Part shown: positions 50,814-60,389 of the stretch, piece after piece
Layout: the number at the start of each line of letters is the position of its first letter
Numbering within the stretch: position 1 is the stretch's first letter
Origin: an uncultured Latescibacterota bacterium
Lineage (GTDB): Bacteria; Latescibacterota; UBA2968; UBA8231
Direction of reading: 5' to 3'
NCBI GenBank assembly: GCA_958295495.1
Contig: OY282352.1
Span: forward strand, 5,092,049-5,156,048
DNA: 64,000 bases
Translations under genes and position numbers: made by a program
Notes under the pieces: model-generated
Told to the model about the DNA's origin: nothing
Seen by the model: only the letters and a program-made list of their open reading frames with translations
Database searches by the model: none

Positions 50814-52822
50814 TGCTGCGGGGCCGCCAGTGGCAAGTCGGTGCGCACGAGATCGGCCAAGGTGCGCAGGTGCGCACCGAGGGGAAACTCCGGCTTGAAA
50901 TAAGGCATCGAGATCAAGACTTGGTCGAGATCGCGCTCCAATTGCGCCGGCTCCAAGACGCCGCGCTGCAAAAATTTGATCAACACCAGCACGACCTGCT
51001 CGCGAAACTGCCAGTTCGGATGCAGGTAGAAGCACCGCAGCCGCGCTAGCAGCTCGGGATTGTGGCTCATTTTGCCGAGGGCACTCAGGGCTTGGACGAC
51101 CACTTCCGGTGCCCTATCGTCGAGGGCTGTGCAAAGCGCGCTTTCGATCTCGTCATCAACTGCAAACAACTCCCCGAGGGCCTGCGCCGCCCACGCCCGC
51201 ACCTCGAAGTAGGGATCCGCGGCCAGCGCGGCCAGCAGCGCGGCCCGGGTTTGCGCGTTGGTCGCCCCCAAGCCGCGCAGGCCGTATTCGACCACATTGC
51301 GGCGCACAATGCCCCCGTGGCAGAAGTCGCCGCCGCAAAAGCGGCGCACCCGGCCGGCCGGGGTTTGGTCGGTGAGGATGTGCAGCAGCAAGGGCAGCCG
51401 TTCTTGGTAGTTTAAGACCGCCACGAGCTTGACGCCCACATTGCGCCGCCCCAGCGGGATTTCGCACCAACCCTCGGAGGTGAGCAGGCGATCGGCTTGA
51501 AAGCGCAGATAGGCAAGCTCGCCGCGCTCCATCGCCTCCACCCCCCCCACCTCCTCGACCCGCTCTTGCACCCGGCGCAGCAGGGCGTTGGGGGCGGTCG
51601 GCAAGCGGCCTTGGGCCGGGGGCAACTCCAGGTGCCGGGCCGGCGGGTGCTGCCCGGCAATGAGGCTGTCTAGCTCAGCCGTGATCAGTTCGAGGCTGTT
51701 GGCTTTGGGCATGGTCTTGGCGGCCGCGCTCATGGCCTGCAACCGCTCCTCGTCAGCGCACAACGCGAGCACCTGCCGCGCCAATTTCTTGCCGTCCAGT
51801 CGGCTCGCGATACCGGCGTTGTCCCAAAACGCCTCCTGATAGAGCACCTGAGCGGCCCCTATCCGCTCCATCTCCTGTGCATTCAGCACCTGGTGGTCTT
51901 CGGCCGCTGTGGGCAGCGGCACAATCAGCGTGGGCGTCCCACTGACCGCCATCTCGGTGAGGGTCCCTGCGCCCGAGCGGCAAATGACCAGATCGGCCGC
52001 CGCGATCAGATCGCCGATCTGATCCGCGTAATCGAGGCGTCGATACCAGTCGCATTCTTCCTCCATACCCATCGCGGCCAAAGTGGCCTCAGTCTCCGCC
52101 ACCGCGTCGTAATCCGGCCCCTTGTAGCGACCGGTGACGTGGATGACCACGAGCCCGGCCGCGCGCCAGCAGGGCAAGGCTGTGAGCACGGCCTCGTTGA
52201 TGGCCTTGGCCCCCCCCGACCCGCCAAAGGCGAGAACGACCTTGCGGCCTTGGGCAATGCCCAATTTTTCGCGCGCGGCCGGCCGGTTGAGGTGCAAAAA
52301 AGAGCGGCGCACCGGATAGCCGACCACGGCCACCCGCTTCAGGTCGAACCAGCGGCCCGCCTGCTCAAAGGCCACGCCGATTCGCTGGGCCAGTCGCCCG
52401 GCAATTTGGTTCAAAAGCCCGGGGTAGGCGTTCGGCTCGTAGAGAAAGACGCGGGCGCGAGAAAGGCCGACCTTAGCCAAAGCACCATGTGCAAAGAGGA
52501 TCGGCGCGCTGACGTAGCCGCCCGTGCCGATGATGACTTCGGGCCGGTAGCGCAAGAGGATGAGCACCCCTTGGGCGACCCCGGCCAAGAGCGCACCGGC
52601 GAATCGCAACAGGGCCACCGGGGAGCGCGTACGGGGGAAGGGGCGGGCGCGGACAAAGCGGATGGGATACCCCTGCTCGGGCACCACCCAAGACTCCAAT
52701 TTATCTCGATGGCCCACGTAGAGGAATTCGGCGTCTGCCCGCGTCTGCCGAATTTCATTGGCCATGGCCAAGGCCGGGTACACGTGGCCGCCCGTACCAC
52801 CGCCGGTGAATAAGTACTTCAT
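50810..52822 (-). CDS. murG: MurG fused to a C-terminal HEAT-repeat-like domain
   Basis: A 670-residue protein. Residues 1-390 are a complete MurG: FTGGGTGGHVYPALAMANEI, the lipid-binding VIIGTGGYVSAP, LAFGGSGGAKAINE, and the UDP-GlcNAc site DLVICRSGAGTLTEMAVSGT and PTAAEDHQVLNAQEM. It adds GlcNAc to lipid I to make lipid II. MurG is normally about 355-380 residues; here 280 more follow. This tail (410-670) has helical repeats with VRRNVVEYGLRGLGA, VRAWAAQALGELFA and VVVQALSALGKMSHN, typical of HEAT/PBS lyase repeats. It could dock the enzyme to partner proteins. The gene is coupled to mraY. Confidence 0.9.
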   Translation of the reverse strand: MKYLFTGGGTGGHVYPALAMANEIRQTRADAEFLYVGHRDKLESWVVPEQGYPIRFVRARPFPRTRSPVALLRFAGALLAGVAQGVLILLRYRPEVIIGTGGYVSAPILFAHGALAKVGLSRARVFLYEPNAYPGLLNQIAGRLAQRIGVAFEQAGRWFDLKRVAVVGYPVRRSFLHLNRPAAREKLGIAQGRKVVLAFGGSGGAKAINEAVLTALPCWRAAGLVVIHVTGRYKGPDYDAVAETEATLAAMGMEEECDWYRRLDYADQIGDLIAAADLVICRSGAGTLTEMAVSGTPTLIVPLPTAAEDHQVLNAQEMERIGAAQVLYQEAFWDNAGIASRLDGKKLARQVLALCADEERLQAMSAAAKTMPKANSLELITAELDSLIAGQHPPARHLELPPAQGRLPTAPNALLRRVQERVEEVGGVEAMERGELAYLRFQADRLLTSEGWCEIPLGRRNVGVKLVAVLNYQERLPLLLHILTDQTPAGRVRRFCGGDFCHGGIVRRNVVEYGLRGLGATNAQTRAALLAALAADPYFEVRAWAAQALGELFAVDDEIESALCTALDDRAPEVVVQALSALGKMSHNPELLARLRCFYLHPNWQFREQVVLVLIKFLQRGVLEPAQLERDLDQVLISMPYFKPEFPLGAHLRTLADLVRTDLPLAAPQQ

Positions 52823-52957
52823 TTTAGCAAGATCGCTTCGACGATTAGACGCGCTCCCCGCGCTACTGCAGCAGGAGCGATAGGTTCATAAATGTTAGTA
52901 ATCTAATATAGTTGCTGTTAGTACAGGTGTCTATCACAAATTGGGGCGCGGCGGCCT

Positions 52958-53719
52958 CTACTGGTAGGACTCGGTGCGGTCGCCGCCGTTGACAATAACG
53001 TGCTGTCCAGTCACGTAGCTGGCCGCCGGCGAGACCAAAAAGACCACGGCCGCGGCCACTTCTTCTGGCCCGCCGGCCCGGCGCATGGGAATAGTGCTGA
53101 GAAACTGCGCCCGCACGGCTGGCGACCGCCGCGCCAGCGCCCCGCGCCCCATCCCGGCGTCGATGATCCCCGGCGACACCACATTGACGCGGATGCTGTG
53201 CGCGGCTTCCTCTTTGGACAGCACTTTCGTCAAGGCCACGACCCCGGCCTTGGTGGTCGCGTACGCTGCGGCCCCGCCGGGCAGGGTATTGACCACATTC
53301 GAGGCGATATTGACGACCGCGCCGCCGCCTCGCGCACGCATCAGGGGCAGGGCGGCCTTACACATATAGAGGACGCTGTTGAGGTTGACATCGAGCACCC
53401 GGTGCCAATCCGCCAGCGCCATATCGACCACGAACTGCCCGCCGATGGTGATGCCGGCATTGTTGACCAAAATATCCAACCCGCCCCATTCCCCGGCCAC
53501 GCGCTCGACCAGCGACTGCGCGGCCTCTGCCGCGGTTATATCGGCCTCAAAGGCGACCCCGCCCAACTCGGCGGCGAGGGCGTGCGCGACCTCTTGCTGA
53601 GTGTGATAGTGCAGGGCGACCGTGGCACCTTCGGCAGCTAAGGCGCGGCATATTGCTTGGCCAATGCCGCCAGCCGCGCCGGTTACTAAGGCGATGCGAC
53701 CGTGGAGGGGTGTGCTCAT
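52958..53719 (-). CDS. Short-chain dehydrogenase (FabG-like)
   Basis: A 253-residue SDR: TGAAGGIGQAICRALAAEG, FEADITAAEAA, LVNNAGITIGGQF, VNIASNVVNTLPGG with the Ser, YATTKAGVVALT with Tyr/Lys, VNVVSPGIIDAGMG and YVTGQHVIVNGG. The ALHYHTQQE after beta-2 lacks a clear acidic residue, so NADPH is likely. It resembles 3-oxoacyl-ACP reductases but could act on other substrates. ATG at 53717-53719; directly before it lies a degenerate CRISPR repeat whose AAGGG may act as ribosome binding site. Confidence 0.9.
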   Translation of the reverse strand: MSTPLHGRIALVTGAAGGIGQAICRALAAEGATVALHYHTQQEVAHALAAELGGVAFEADITAAEAAQSLVERVAGEWGGLDILVNNAGITIGGQFVVDMALADWHRVLDVNLNSVLYMCKAALPLMRARGGGAVVNIASNVVNTLPGGAAAYATTKAGVVALTKVLSKEEAAHSIRVNVVSPGIIDAGMGRGALARRSPAVRAQFLSTIPMRRAGGPEEVAAAVVFLVSPAASYVTGQHVIVNGGDRTESYQ

Positions 53720-53721
53720 GG

Positions 53722-53752
53722 GTTTCAATCCCTTAGAAATCGGGTCAATACT
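53722..53752 (-). repeat. Degenerate solitary CRISPR repeat
   Basis: GTTTCAATCCCTTAGAAATC and the next eleven bases match the first 31 bases of the array repeat except for two C-to-T changes; the 3' end is lost. It lies 1.05 kb beyond the leader-distal end of the array and 2 bases from the SDR start codon. Confidence 0.85.
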
Positions 53753-53757
53753 GCTCC

Positions 53758-54035
53758 AAGCAGGACCTGATTGTATCGGGTCAGATCATCAGGGCTCGGT
53801 AGAGGACCTAAGATGGGCGATGGTGGTTTGCTGAGAGACAAGTATGAGAAGAAGGATCGGCCAAGGAGGCAAACCCGGACCAGAACGACAGATCAAGACG
53901 AAAGAAAGGGAGTTGACGCAGACGGGAAGCCATTGGGATTCTCCTAAGTGAGCAGCTAATGGCTTATTGATCAAGATACACAATACACAACTTTGACTGT
54001 GCCGGGCAACTTCACACGCCGACCGGGTCTTGGAT
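53758..54035. other. Gap between degenerate repeat and dehalogenase gene; no feature recognised
   Basis: About 280 bases of purine-rich plus strand (AGAAGAAGGATCGG, GACGAAAGAAAGGG). Short frames exist on both strands but none has family resemblance or a good ribosome binding site. No CRISPR repeat was found here. Confidence 0.5.
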
Positions 54036-54771
54036 TCAGCGGGCGTCGCTGGCTGCGGCCCGTTCAGCCCGGTGCTGGGCGACGAGTTCGGCCATGCTTT
54101 TGAACCGGAAGTCGGGCACTACCGCCTTGTGGGGCCGGGCTGTTGCGCCGCCGGCGCGGCCGGTACGCCGGTCAATCCATGCCGTCGTCAGTCCGAGCGT
54201 CTTGGCCGGTATGTGGTCGTGGAAGAGGCTTTGCGCGATGTGCAGGATGCTCCCGGGAGCATGGCCGAAGTCGGCTGCCACCCGTGCGAGCAGGAATTCA
54301 AAGTTGGCCAGCGACGGTTTGTACGAGCCGATCTCCTCGGCGGTAAGGACCGCGTCCCAGGGATCGCCGAGGCGGGCGGCACTGCTCCGGTAGCTCGCAT
54401 GGTCGCAATTGGTGAGGGTGATCAGCCGGTGGTGGCGTTGCAGATAGGCGAGCGATTCGGCTGCGTCAGCAAAGGCCGGCCAGTCCCCGACCGACTGGCC
54501 AAAGCGGATGTTCTCGGCATCCTCGGGTTCGCGGCCCCAAGTCTGGGCCAGTGTGCGGTGGGTGGCTGCCAAGAGATCGGCGTAGAGCAGGTCGGGAGTG
54601 GCCGCTTGGGCGGCCGATTCCGCTTGGGCGAATGCGGCGAGTGCTGCCTCGCGAGTCGGCGGATCGGCCAGGCGCGAGCAGAGCGGTTGCAGCGCATCCC
54701 AGATTCCCGTCTCCCAGTCGATCAGGGTTCCGTAGGTCGAAGGTCAGGATCGGAAAGTCGCAGAGGCGCAT
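54036..54771 (-). pseudogene. Haloacid dehalogenase type II gene with frameshift
   Basis: From the ATG at 54769-54771 the sequence reads MRLCDFPILTFD and then goes out of frame; one frame over it continues YGTLIDWETGIWDALQPL, later LITLTNCDHASYRS, GSYKPSLANFEFLL and FHDHIPAKTLGLTTAWI to the stop at 54036. Together these give a full HAD-type 2-haloacid dehalogenase (nucleophile Asp in FDxYGT, Thr/Asn of LTNxD, Lys of YKP). Two bases appear to be missing at about 54735, between FD and YGT. Unless this is a sequencing error, the gene is broken. It starts 33 bases from the leader-distal end of the CRISPR array. Confidence 0.82.
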
Positions 54772-54803
54772 GGACGGAATCGCAGGACTGTGGCGCTGGA
54801 GTG

Positions 54804-57800
54804 GTTTCAATCCCCTAGAAATCGGGTCAACACTTCAAATCGCTACTCGCTGCTCCTCAACTTGATAGTACCTCACTTATTTGTTTCAATCCCCTAGAAA
54901 TCGGGTCAACACTTCAAATAGTATGCCTGCTTCCAGCCTGGCGTCGGCTCGACCGTCGCGTTTCAATCCCCTAGAAATCGGGTCAACACTTCAAATTAAA
55001 CGTGTCTGTCCAAGCCATAAAAATTTGGAACCCGATGAGTTTCAATCCCCTAGAAATCGGGTCAACACTTCAAATAACGCAACTTGTCCTGCATGGAAGA
55101 ATTACAAGAGGCGCAAGCGTTTCAATCCCCTAGAAATCGGGTCAACACTTCAAATACAAGCGTCGGCGCGAATATATGCGCGAATACCAGCGTAGCGTTT
55201 CAATCCCCTAGAAATCGGGTCAACACTTCAAATAGCGACTCAACGAGCTCGACCGACGTGCACAAGCGCGTTGGTTTCAATCCCCTAGAAATCGGGTCAA
55301 CACTTCAAATTGGCGTCGGGGCCGAGAATGCCCAGGCCCCGGCGACGAGGTTTCAATCCCCTAGAAATCGGGTCAACACTTCAAATACAGGGTTGACCAA
55401 GAAAACCCACTACGGCGGGAAGAATGTTTCAATCCCCTAGAAATCGGGTCAACACTTCAAATCGTCCAGTGTCCCTTTGTCGGGGGCTGGAAGGAGTTCG
55501 AGGTTTCAATCCCCTAGAAATCGGGTCAACACTTCAAATAAAGCTTTCGAGATTGTCGGTAACTTGATGCGAATGCTCGGCCGTTTCAATCCCCTAGAAA
55601 TCGGGTCAACACTTCAAATTTGGGGTAAGAGAACCAACACTAAGTAATTATGAAGCAGTTGTTTCAATCCCCTAGAAATCGGGTCAACACTTCAAATAAC
55701 TGGCTGACCTTGACGCCCAGCCTATCGAGGTGTCTGGTTTCAATCCCCTAGAAATCGGGTCAACACTTCAAATGTTGATGGTCTCGGCGTGGAGCTCACG
55801 GACGAAGGCCAGGTGTTTCAATCCCCTAGAAATCGGGTCAACACTTCAAATCAGATATGACAATAGCTAACTCAGCAGCGAGACGACCGACGCGTTTCAA
55901 TCCCCTAGAAATCGGGTCAACACTTCAAATCTCGGATAGGATGGGATAGCCGTGGAACTCAAAACACCGGTTTCAATCCCCTAGAAATCGGGTCAACACT
56001 TCAAATCGACCGCAATGTCCTTAACGAGGCACTGTTCCACGTAGAGTTTCAATCCCCTAGAAATCGGGTCAACACTTCAAATGAGCTGGTATTTTTCAAT
56101 CTCATCAACAACCAACCATGGGGTTTCAATCCCCTAGAAATCGGGTCAACACTTCAAATCGACTCTGACAAATGCCCTGTGGCATTGGCCTTATTCCCTT
56201 AGTTTCAATCCCCTAGAAATCGGGTCAACACTTCAAATCGTTCAATCCAAACGCCTTCTTCGAGTTCAGCAACAGCATGTTTCAATCCCCTAGAAATCGG
56301 GTCAACACTTCAAATCGCTCCTATTCGATTTCGACGAAGGGGTGGCGCAGGGAATGTTTCAATCCCCTAGAAATCGGGTCAACACTTCAAATCGCGACCA
56401 ACGAGGTCGACGTCGCAATAGAGCTCGAAGCCGAGTTTCAATCCCCTAGAAATCGGGTCAACACTTCAAATAGAAGGAGTACTGGCTGGCTGGCCAGTCA
56501 TACACGCGGATGTTTCAATCCCCTAGAAATCGGGTCAACACTTCAAATAACTGCGTCAACATCAATGTGAATAAACCAGTCACCCATTTGTTTCAATCCC
56601 CTAGAAATCGGGTCAACACTTCAAATACAAAAACCAGCCGCGCGGCTAGCAAGCCGCGCATTAACAAGTTTCAATCCCCTAGAAATCGGGTCAACACTTC
56701 AAATTTGAGATTCGTCCTGTCCAGATAAGGCGCACCCGCACCCCCCGTTTCAATCCCCTAGAAATCGGGTCAACACTTCAAATCAGTGCGCTTTTCCCCA
56801 GCGCACAGATGACGACTTCATGGGAGGTTTCAATCCCCTAGAAATCGGGTCAACACTTCAAATGCAGTTGAGGCCAAGGCGAAGGTAGATCACACACTCG
56901 AGGACTGGGTTTCAATCCCCTAGAAATCGGGTCAACACTTCAAATTTACCCACAGAGGACTGCCGCTGATGAGCCTCAGTAGAGGCGAAAGTTTCAATCC
57001 CCTAGAAATCGGGTCAACACTTCAAATACCAAGATGTGGAGATTGACCACAAGACGCGCCAGCAGAAGTTTCAATCCCCTAGAAATCGGGTCAACACTTC
57101 AAATCTTTTGCGGCTTATCTTTTTGGCGCGGGAAACAGGGGCAGGTTTCAATCCCCTAGAAATCGGGTCAACACTTCAAATGATCCAGAACCTCCATGTC
57201 CTCTTTATCTAAATGAAATAGTTTCAATCCCCTAGAAATCGGGTCAACACTTCAAATGGACGCGATGTCCAACGATGTTCGGAGCAGCCCTATGTGGTTT
57301 CAATCCCCTAGAAATCGGGTCAACACTTCAAATCGTATGAGGTGACTACTGACTACGTCGATAACCCGGTCATGGTTTCAATCCCCTAGAAATCGGGTCA
57401 ACACTTCAAATAGAACGCACTGCGCGATCGCTTGAGCGACACAGATACCCTGTTTCAATCCCCTAGAAATCGGGTCAACACTTCAAATAGGAAGGAGGAA
57501 AAGGTGAAAAGTATGAAAGAGCGGCACCGTTTCAATCCCCTAGAAATCGGGTCAACACTTCAAATGAGGGCGCGATCTCAAGGAACTAAAGGAGGGCGGT
57601 TCCTGGTTTCAATCCCCTAGAAATCGGGTCAACACTTCAAATCCCGGCGATCCAAAAAAGCTGAAAGATGGGTCCATTTGGGTTTCAATCCCCTAGAAAT
57701 CGGGTCAACACTTCAAATGGAGGAGCCTTGGGACACCTTCAAGGCGTCGCTGGATAGCTCGTTTCAATCCCCTAGAAATCGGGTCAACACTTCAAATCCT

Positions 57801-59896
57801 ACCGATGGTCTATGTTACCAGAAATTCTTTACTATGGAAAGTTTCAATCCCCTAGAAATCGGGTCAACACTTCAAATTTGACCACTTGAAAAGGTCGGCG
57901 CGTGCGGATAAGGACGAGTTTCAATCCCCTAGAAATCGGGTCAACACTTCAAATTATTGCTGGTGAAATGAATCACGCTCTTAGAGAAATAGGTGGTTTC
58001 AATCCCCTAGAAATCGGGTCAACACTTCAAATCTCTTCACCAACCAGTACCGTACACGCAACAAACGTCTTGGGTTTCAATCCCCTAGAAATCGGGTCAA
58101 CACTTCAAATTCTTTTCGCACCTTAGCAAGGCGCACCTTCTGGCCATCTTTGTTTCAATCCCCTAGAAATCGGGTCAACACTTCAAATAAGACACAAGGT
58201 AGATGTTGTCTTATGGATAGGTGCACTGACGTTTCAATCCCCTAGAAATCGGGTCAACACTTCAAATATGGAGGAGACGAAGCGGGAGGGCATCCGCGCT
58301 CAGCGCGAGTTTCAATCCCCTAGAAATCGGGTCAACACTTCAAATACAATAGTAGCCTGCTACGTCGTCGGCTATTGCCTGGGGATGTTTCAATCCCCTA
58401 GAAATCGGGTCAACACTTCAAATCAAGATCGAGTTCCGCAATAGCTTTCATGGCACGTCAGGGTGTTTCAATCCCCTAGAAATCGGGTCAACACTTCAAA
58501 TTTGAGATGGGAGTTGGAGAGGGAGAGGAACTTTATACTCAAGAAGTTTCAATCCCCTAGAAATCGGGTCAACACTTCAAATTATAGACCGGATTGTTGC
58601 CCCATTGCCTTAGCATTCCGGTTTCAATCCCCTAGAAATCGGGTCAACACTTCAAATGTATAGGGGCGTCAGACTCAACACACACCTTAACAAGGGAGTT
58701 TCAATCCCCTAGAAATCGGGTCAACACTTCAAATGAAAACGAGCGTTTGGCGCGACTATTGGCCGACAGAGAGTAAGTTTCAATCCCCTAGAAATCGGGT
58801 CAACACTTCAAATAAGGCCGAAATCGCCAAGCAACGCGACAAGGCGCAAGAAGTTTCAATCCCCTAGAAATCGGGTCAACACTTCAAATAAGAAAGGACG
58901 ATGGAATTACAAACATACCAATTTTTTCATGTTTCAATCCCCTAGAAATCGGGTCAACACTTCAAATAAAAATTTATCTGGTTCTGTGGTGTGTGCAAGC
59001 ATTCGTTTCAATCCCCTAGAAATCGGGTCAACACTTCAAATGGAGTTTGCTTACGAGGCGTTTAGAGATTTGGGGTTTGCTTAGTTTCAATCCCCTAGAA
59101 ATCGGGTCAACACTTCAAATATCGAGGTGGACGATGGCCAATAATGGTTTCAAGAGGGAGTTTCAATCCCCTAGAAATCGGGTCAACACTTCAAATGAAG
59201 CGGCCAGCGGCCGGGCCTTCGACAAGCCCGCTGACGTTTCAATCCCCTAGAAATCGGGTCAACACTTCAAATATGATAGACTGTAAACACTGTCTGTATA
59301 GAAACAGATACCGCAGTTTCAATCCCCTAGAAATCGGGTCAACACTTCAAATCCGACAAGGGCAATTCCAGCGAGAAAGTTTCTTGGTTACGGCCCGTTT
59401 CAATCCCCTAGAAATCGGGTCAACACTTCAAATTGCACAACTTGTATTCGTCATTTGGATTTGGTAGAGAACGAGGTTTCAATCCCCTAGAAATCGGGTC
59501 AACACTTCAAATTTGAGGAACTGGAAACGATAGGATGGATGGCCATTGAGGAGTTTCAATCCCCTAGAAATCGGGTCAACACTTCAAATTGACCGCCGAA
59601 CCCGACGGCATTTCGGAAATGCGAGAAGGTTTCAATCCCCTAGAAATCGGGTCAACACTTCAAATCGGCGAAGCCGGCTGGTGCCAAGGTGGATTCAGAA
59701 AGCCAGGTTTCAATCCCCTAGAAATCGGGTCAACACTTCAAATTTAACCTGCGAGTACAGGAGGTGTTCAGTATTGAGGATAAGTTTCAATCCCCTAGAA
59801 ATCGGGTCAACACTTCAAATGAAAGACTACTGGCTGGCTTCGCAAGGATTTCGGCGCACGTTTCAATCCCCTAGAAATCGGGTCAACACTTCAAAT
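54804..59896 (-). CRISPR. CRISPR array, 66 repeats and 65 spacers
   Basis: I counted 66 copies of a 37-base repeat (plus strand GTTTCAATCCCC...ACTTCAAAT, first at 54804-54840, last at 59860-59896), all apparently identical, with spacers of 37-45 bases. Read on the minus strand the repeat ends in ATTGAAAC, the classic 8-base crRNA 5' handle of type I and III systems, so transcription should run right to left from the leader beside cas2. Newest spacers should be at the right end near 59860. The repeat gives spurious open frames (SPRNRVNTSN, NPLEIGSTLQI), which should not be annotated. Confidence 0.99.
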
Positions 59897-60089
59897 AGTA
59901 TGCCATAGTTCTCCTTGTCTTGCAAGAGGTTACGGGAACATTTTTCGTAACCTAATGGCCATAGCGGCCAACAACGTCTATTGCGGCAGCCTCCAATCCG
60001 GCAGACGACACCGAACTGCATAAATTTCAAAGGGTTAGCCAAATTCGTAACCCCAAGGGCATAAATGGGCCATCCAAGGTTACGACTGT
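59897..60089 (-). promoter_or_regulatory. CRISPR leader
   Basis: The 193 bases between cas2 and the first repeat carry no gene. GGTTACG occurs at 59928-59934 and 60078-60084 and its complement CGTAACC at 59946-59952 and 60046-60052. The first pair extends to a perfect 8-bp inverted repeat (AGGTTACG/CGTAACCT, 59927-59953) close to the array. Such sites could bind the adaptation complex or a regulator. AAGGAGAACTATGGC lies 15-30 bases from the first repeat. Position upstream (minus strand) of the array fits the promoter and integration site. Confidence 0.75.
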
Positions 60090-60377
60090 TCATGCAATGA
60101 ATACCTCCTCCTCGCCAATATGGGCAACCTGTTCGCCTACGCCCAAATAGACCCGCTCCTGCTCGCAGGCCTTGCAGAGGCGATAGACGATCACGCTGTC
60201 CTCGGCCGCATTGATCAGGCCAGAGACCTCGGCTAAACACTGGTCCAAGAGGGTGTGATTGACCGGCAACTCAAATACGCTGCCCTGTACGCGGTCGCCA
60301 TACCCATCCAGACAGGCGGCCACCTTGTAGCGGCGGGTGTTGTTGGCCACATCGTAGCATACGACAAAGCGGGACAT
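60090..60377 (-). CDS. cas2: CRISPR-associated endoribonuclease/adaptation protein Cas2
   Basis: A 95-residue Cas2: MSRFVVCYDVANNTRRYKVA with the conserved Asp of YDV, GDRVQGSVFELPVNHTLLDQ (the QxSVFE motif) and DSVIVYRLCKACEQERVYLG. It forms the bridging dimer between two Cas1 dimers during spacer integration. I chose ATG at 60375-60377, with GAGGAG upstream, over the TTG two codons earlier. It is 12 bases downstream of cas1 and directly upstream of the leader. Confidence 0.96.
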   Translation of the reverse strand: MSRFVVCYDVANNTRRYKVAACLDGYGDRVQGSVFELPVNHTLLDQCLAEVSGLINAAEDSVIVYRLCKACEQERVYLGVGEQVAHIGEEEVFIA

Positions 60378-60389
60378 GGGCAAGACTCC

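Noticed and set aside
53789..53983. 64-codon hydrophobic minus-strand frame before the SDR gene
   Set aside because: No ribosome binding site, no family resemblance, and the opposite strand is purine-rich, which by itself yields such a hydrophobic frame.
54881..59908. Open frames with SPRNRVNTSN or NPLEIGSTLQI repeats
   Set aside because: These are translations of the CRISPR repeat, not repeat proteins.
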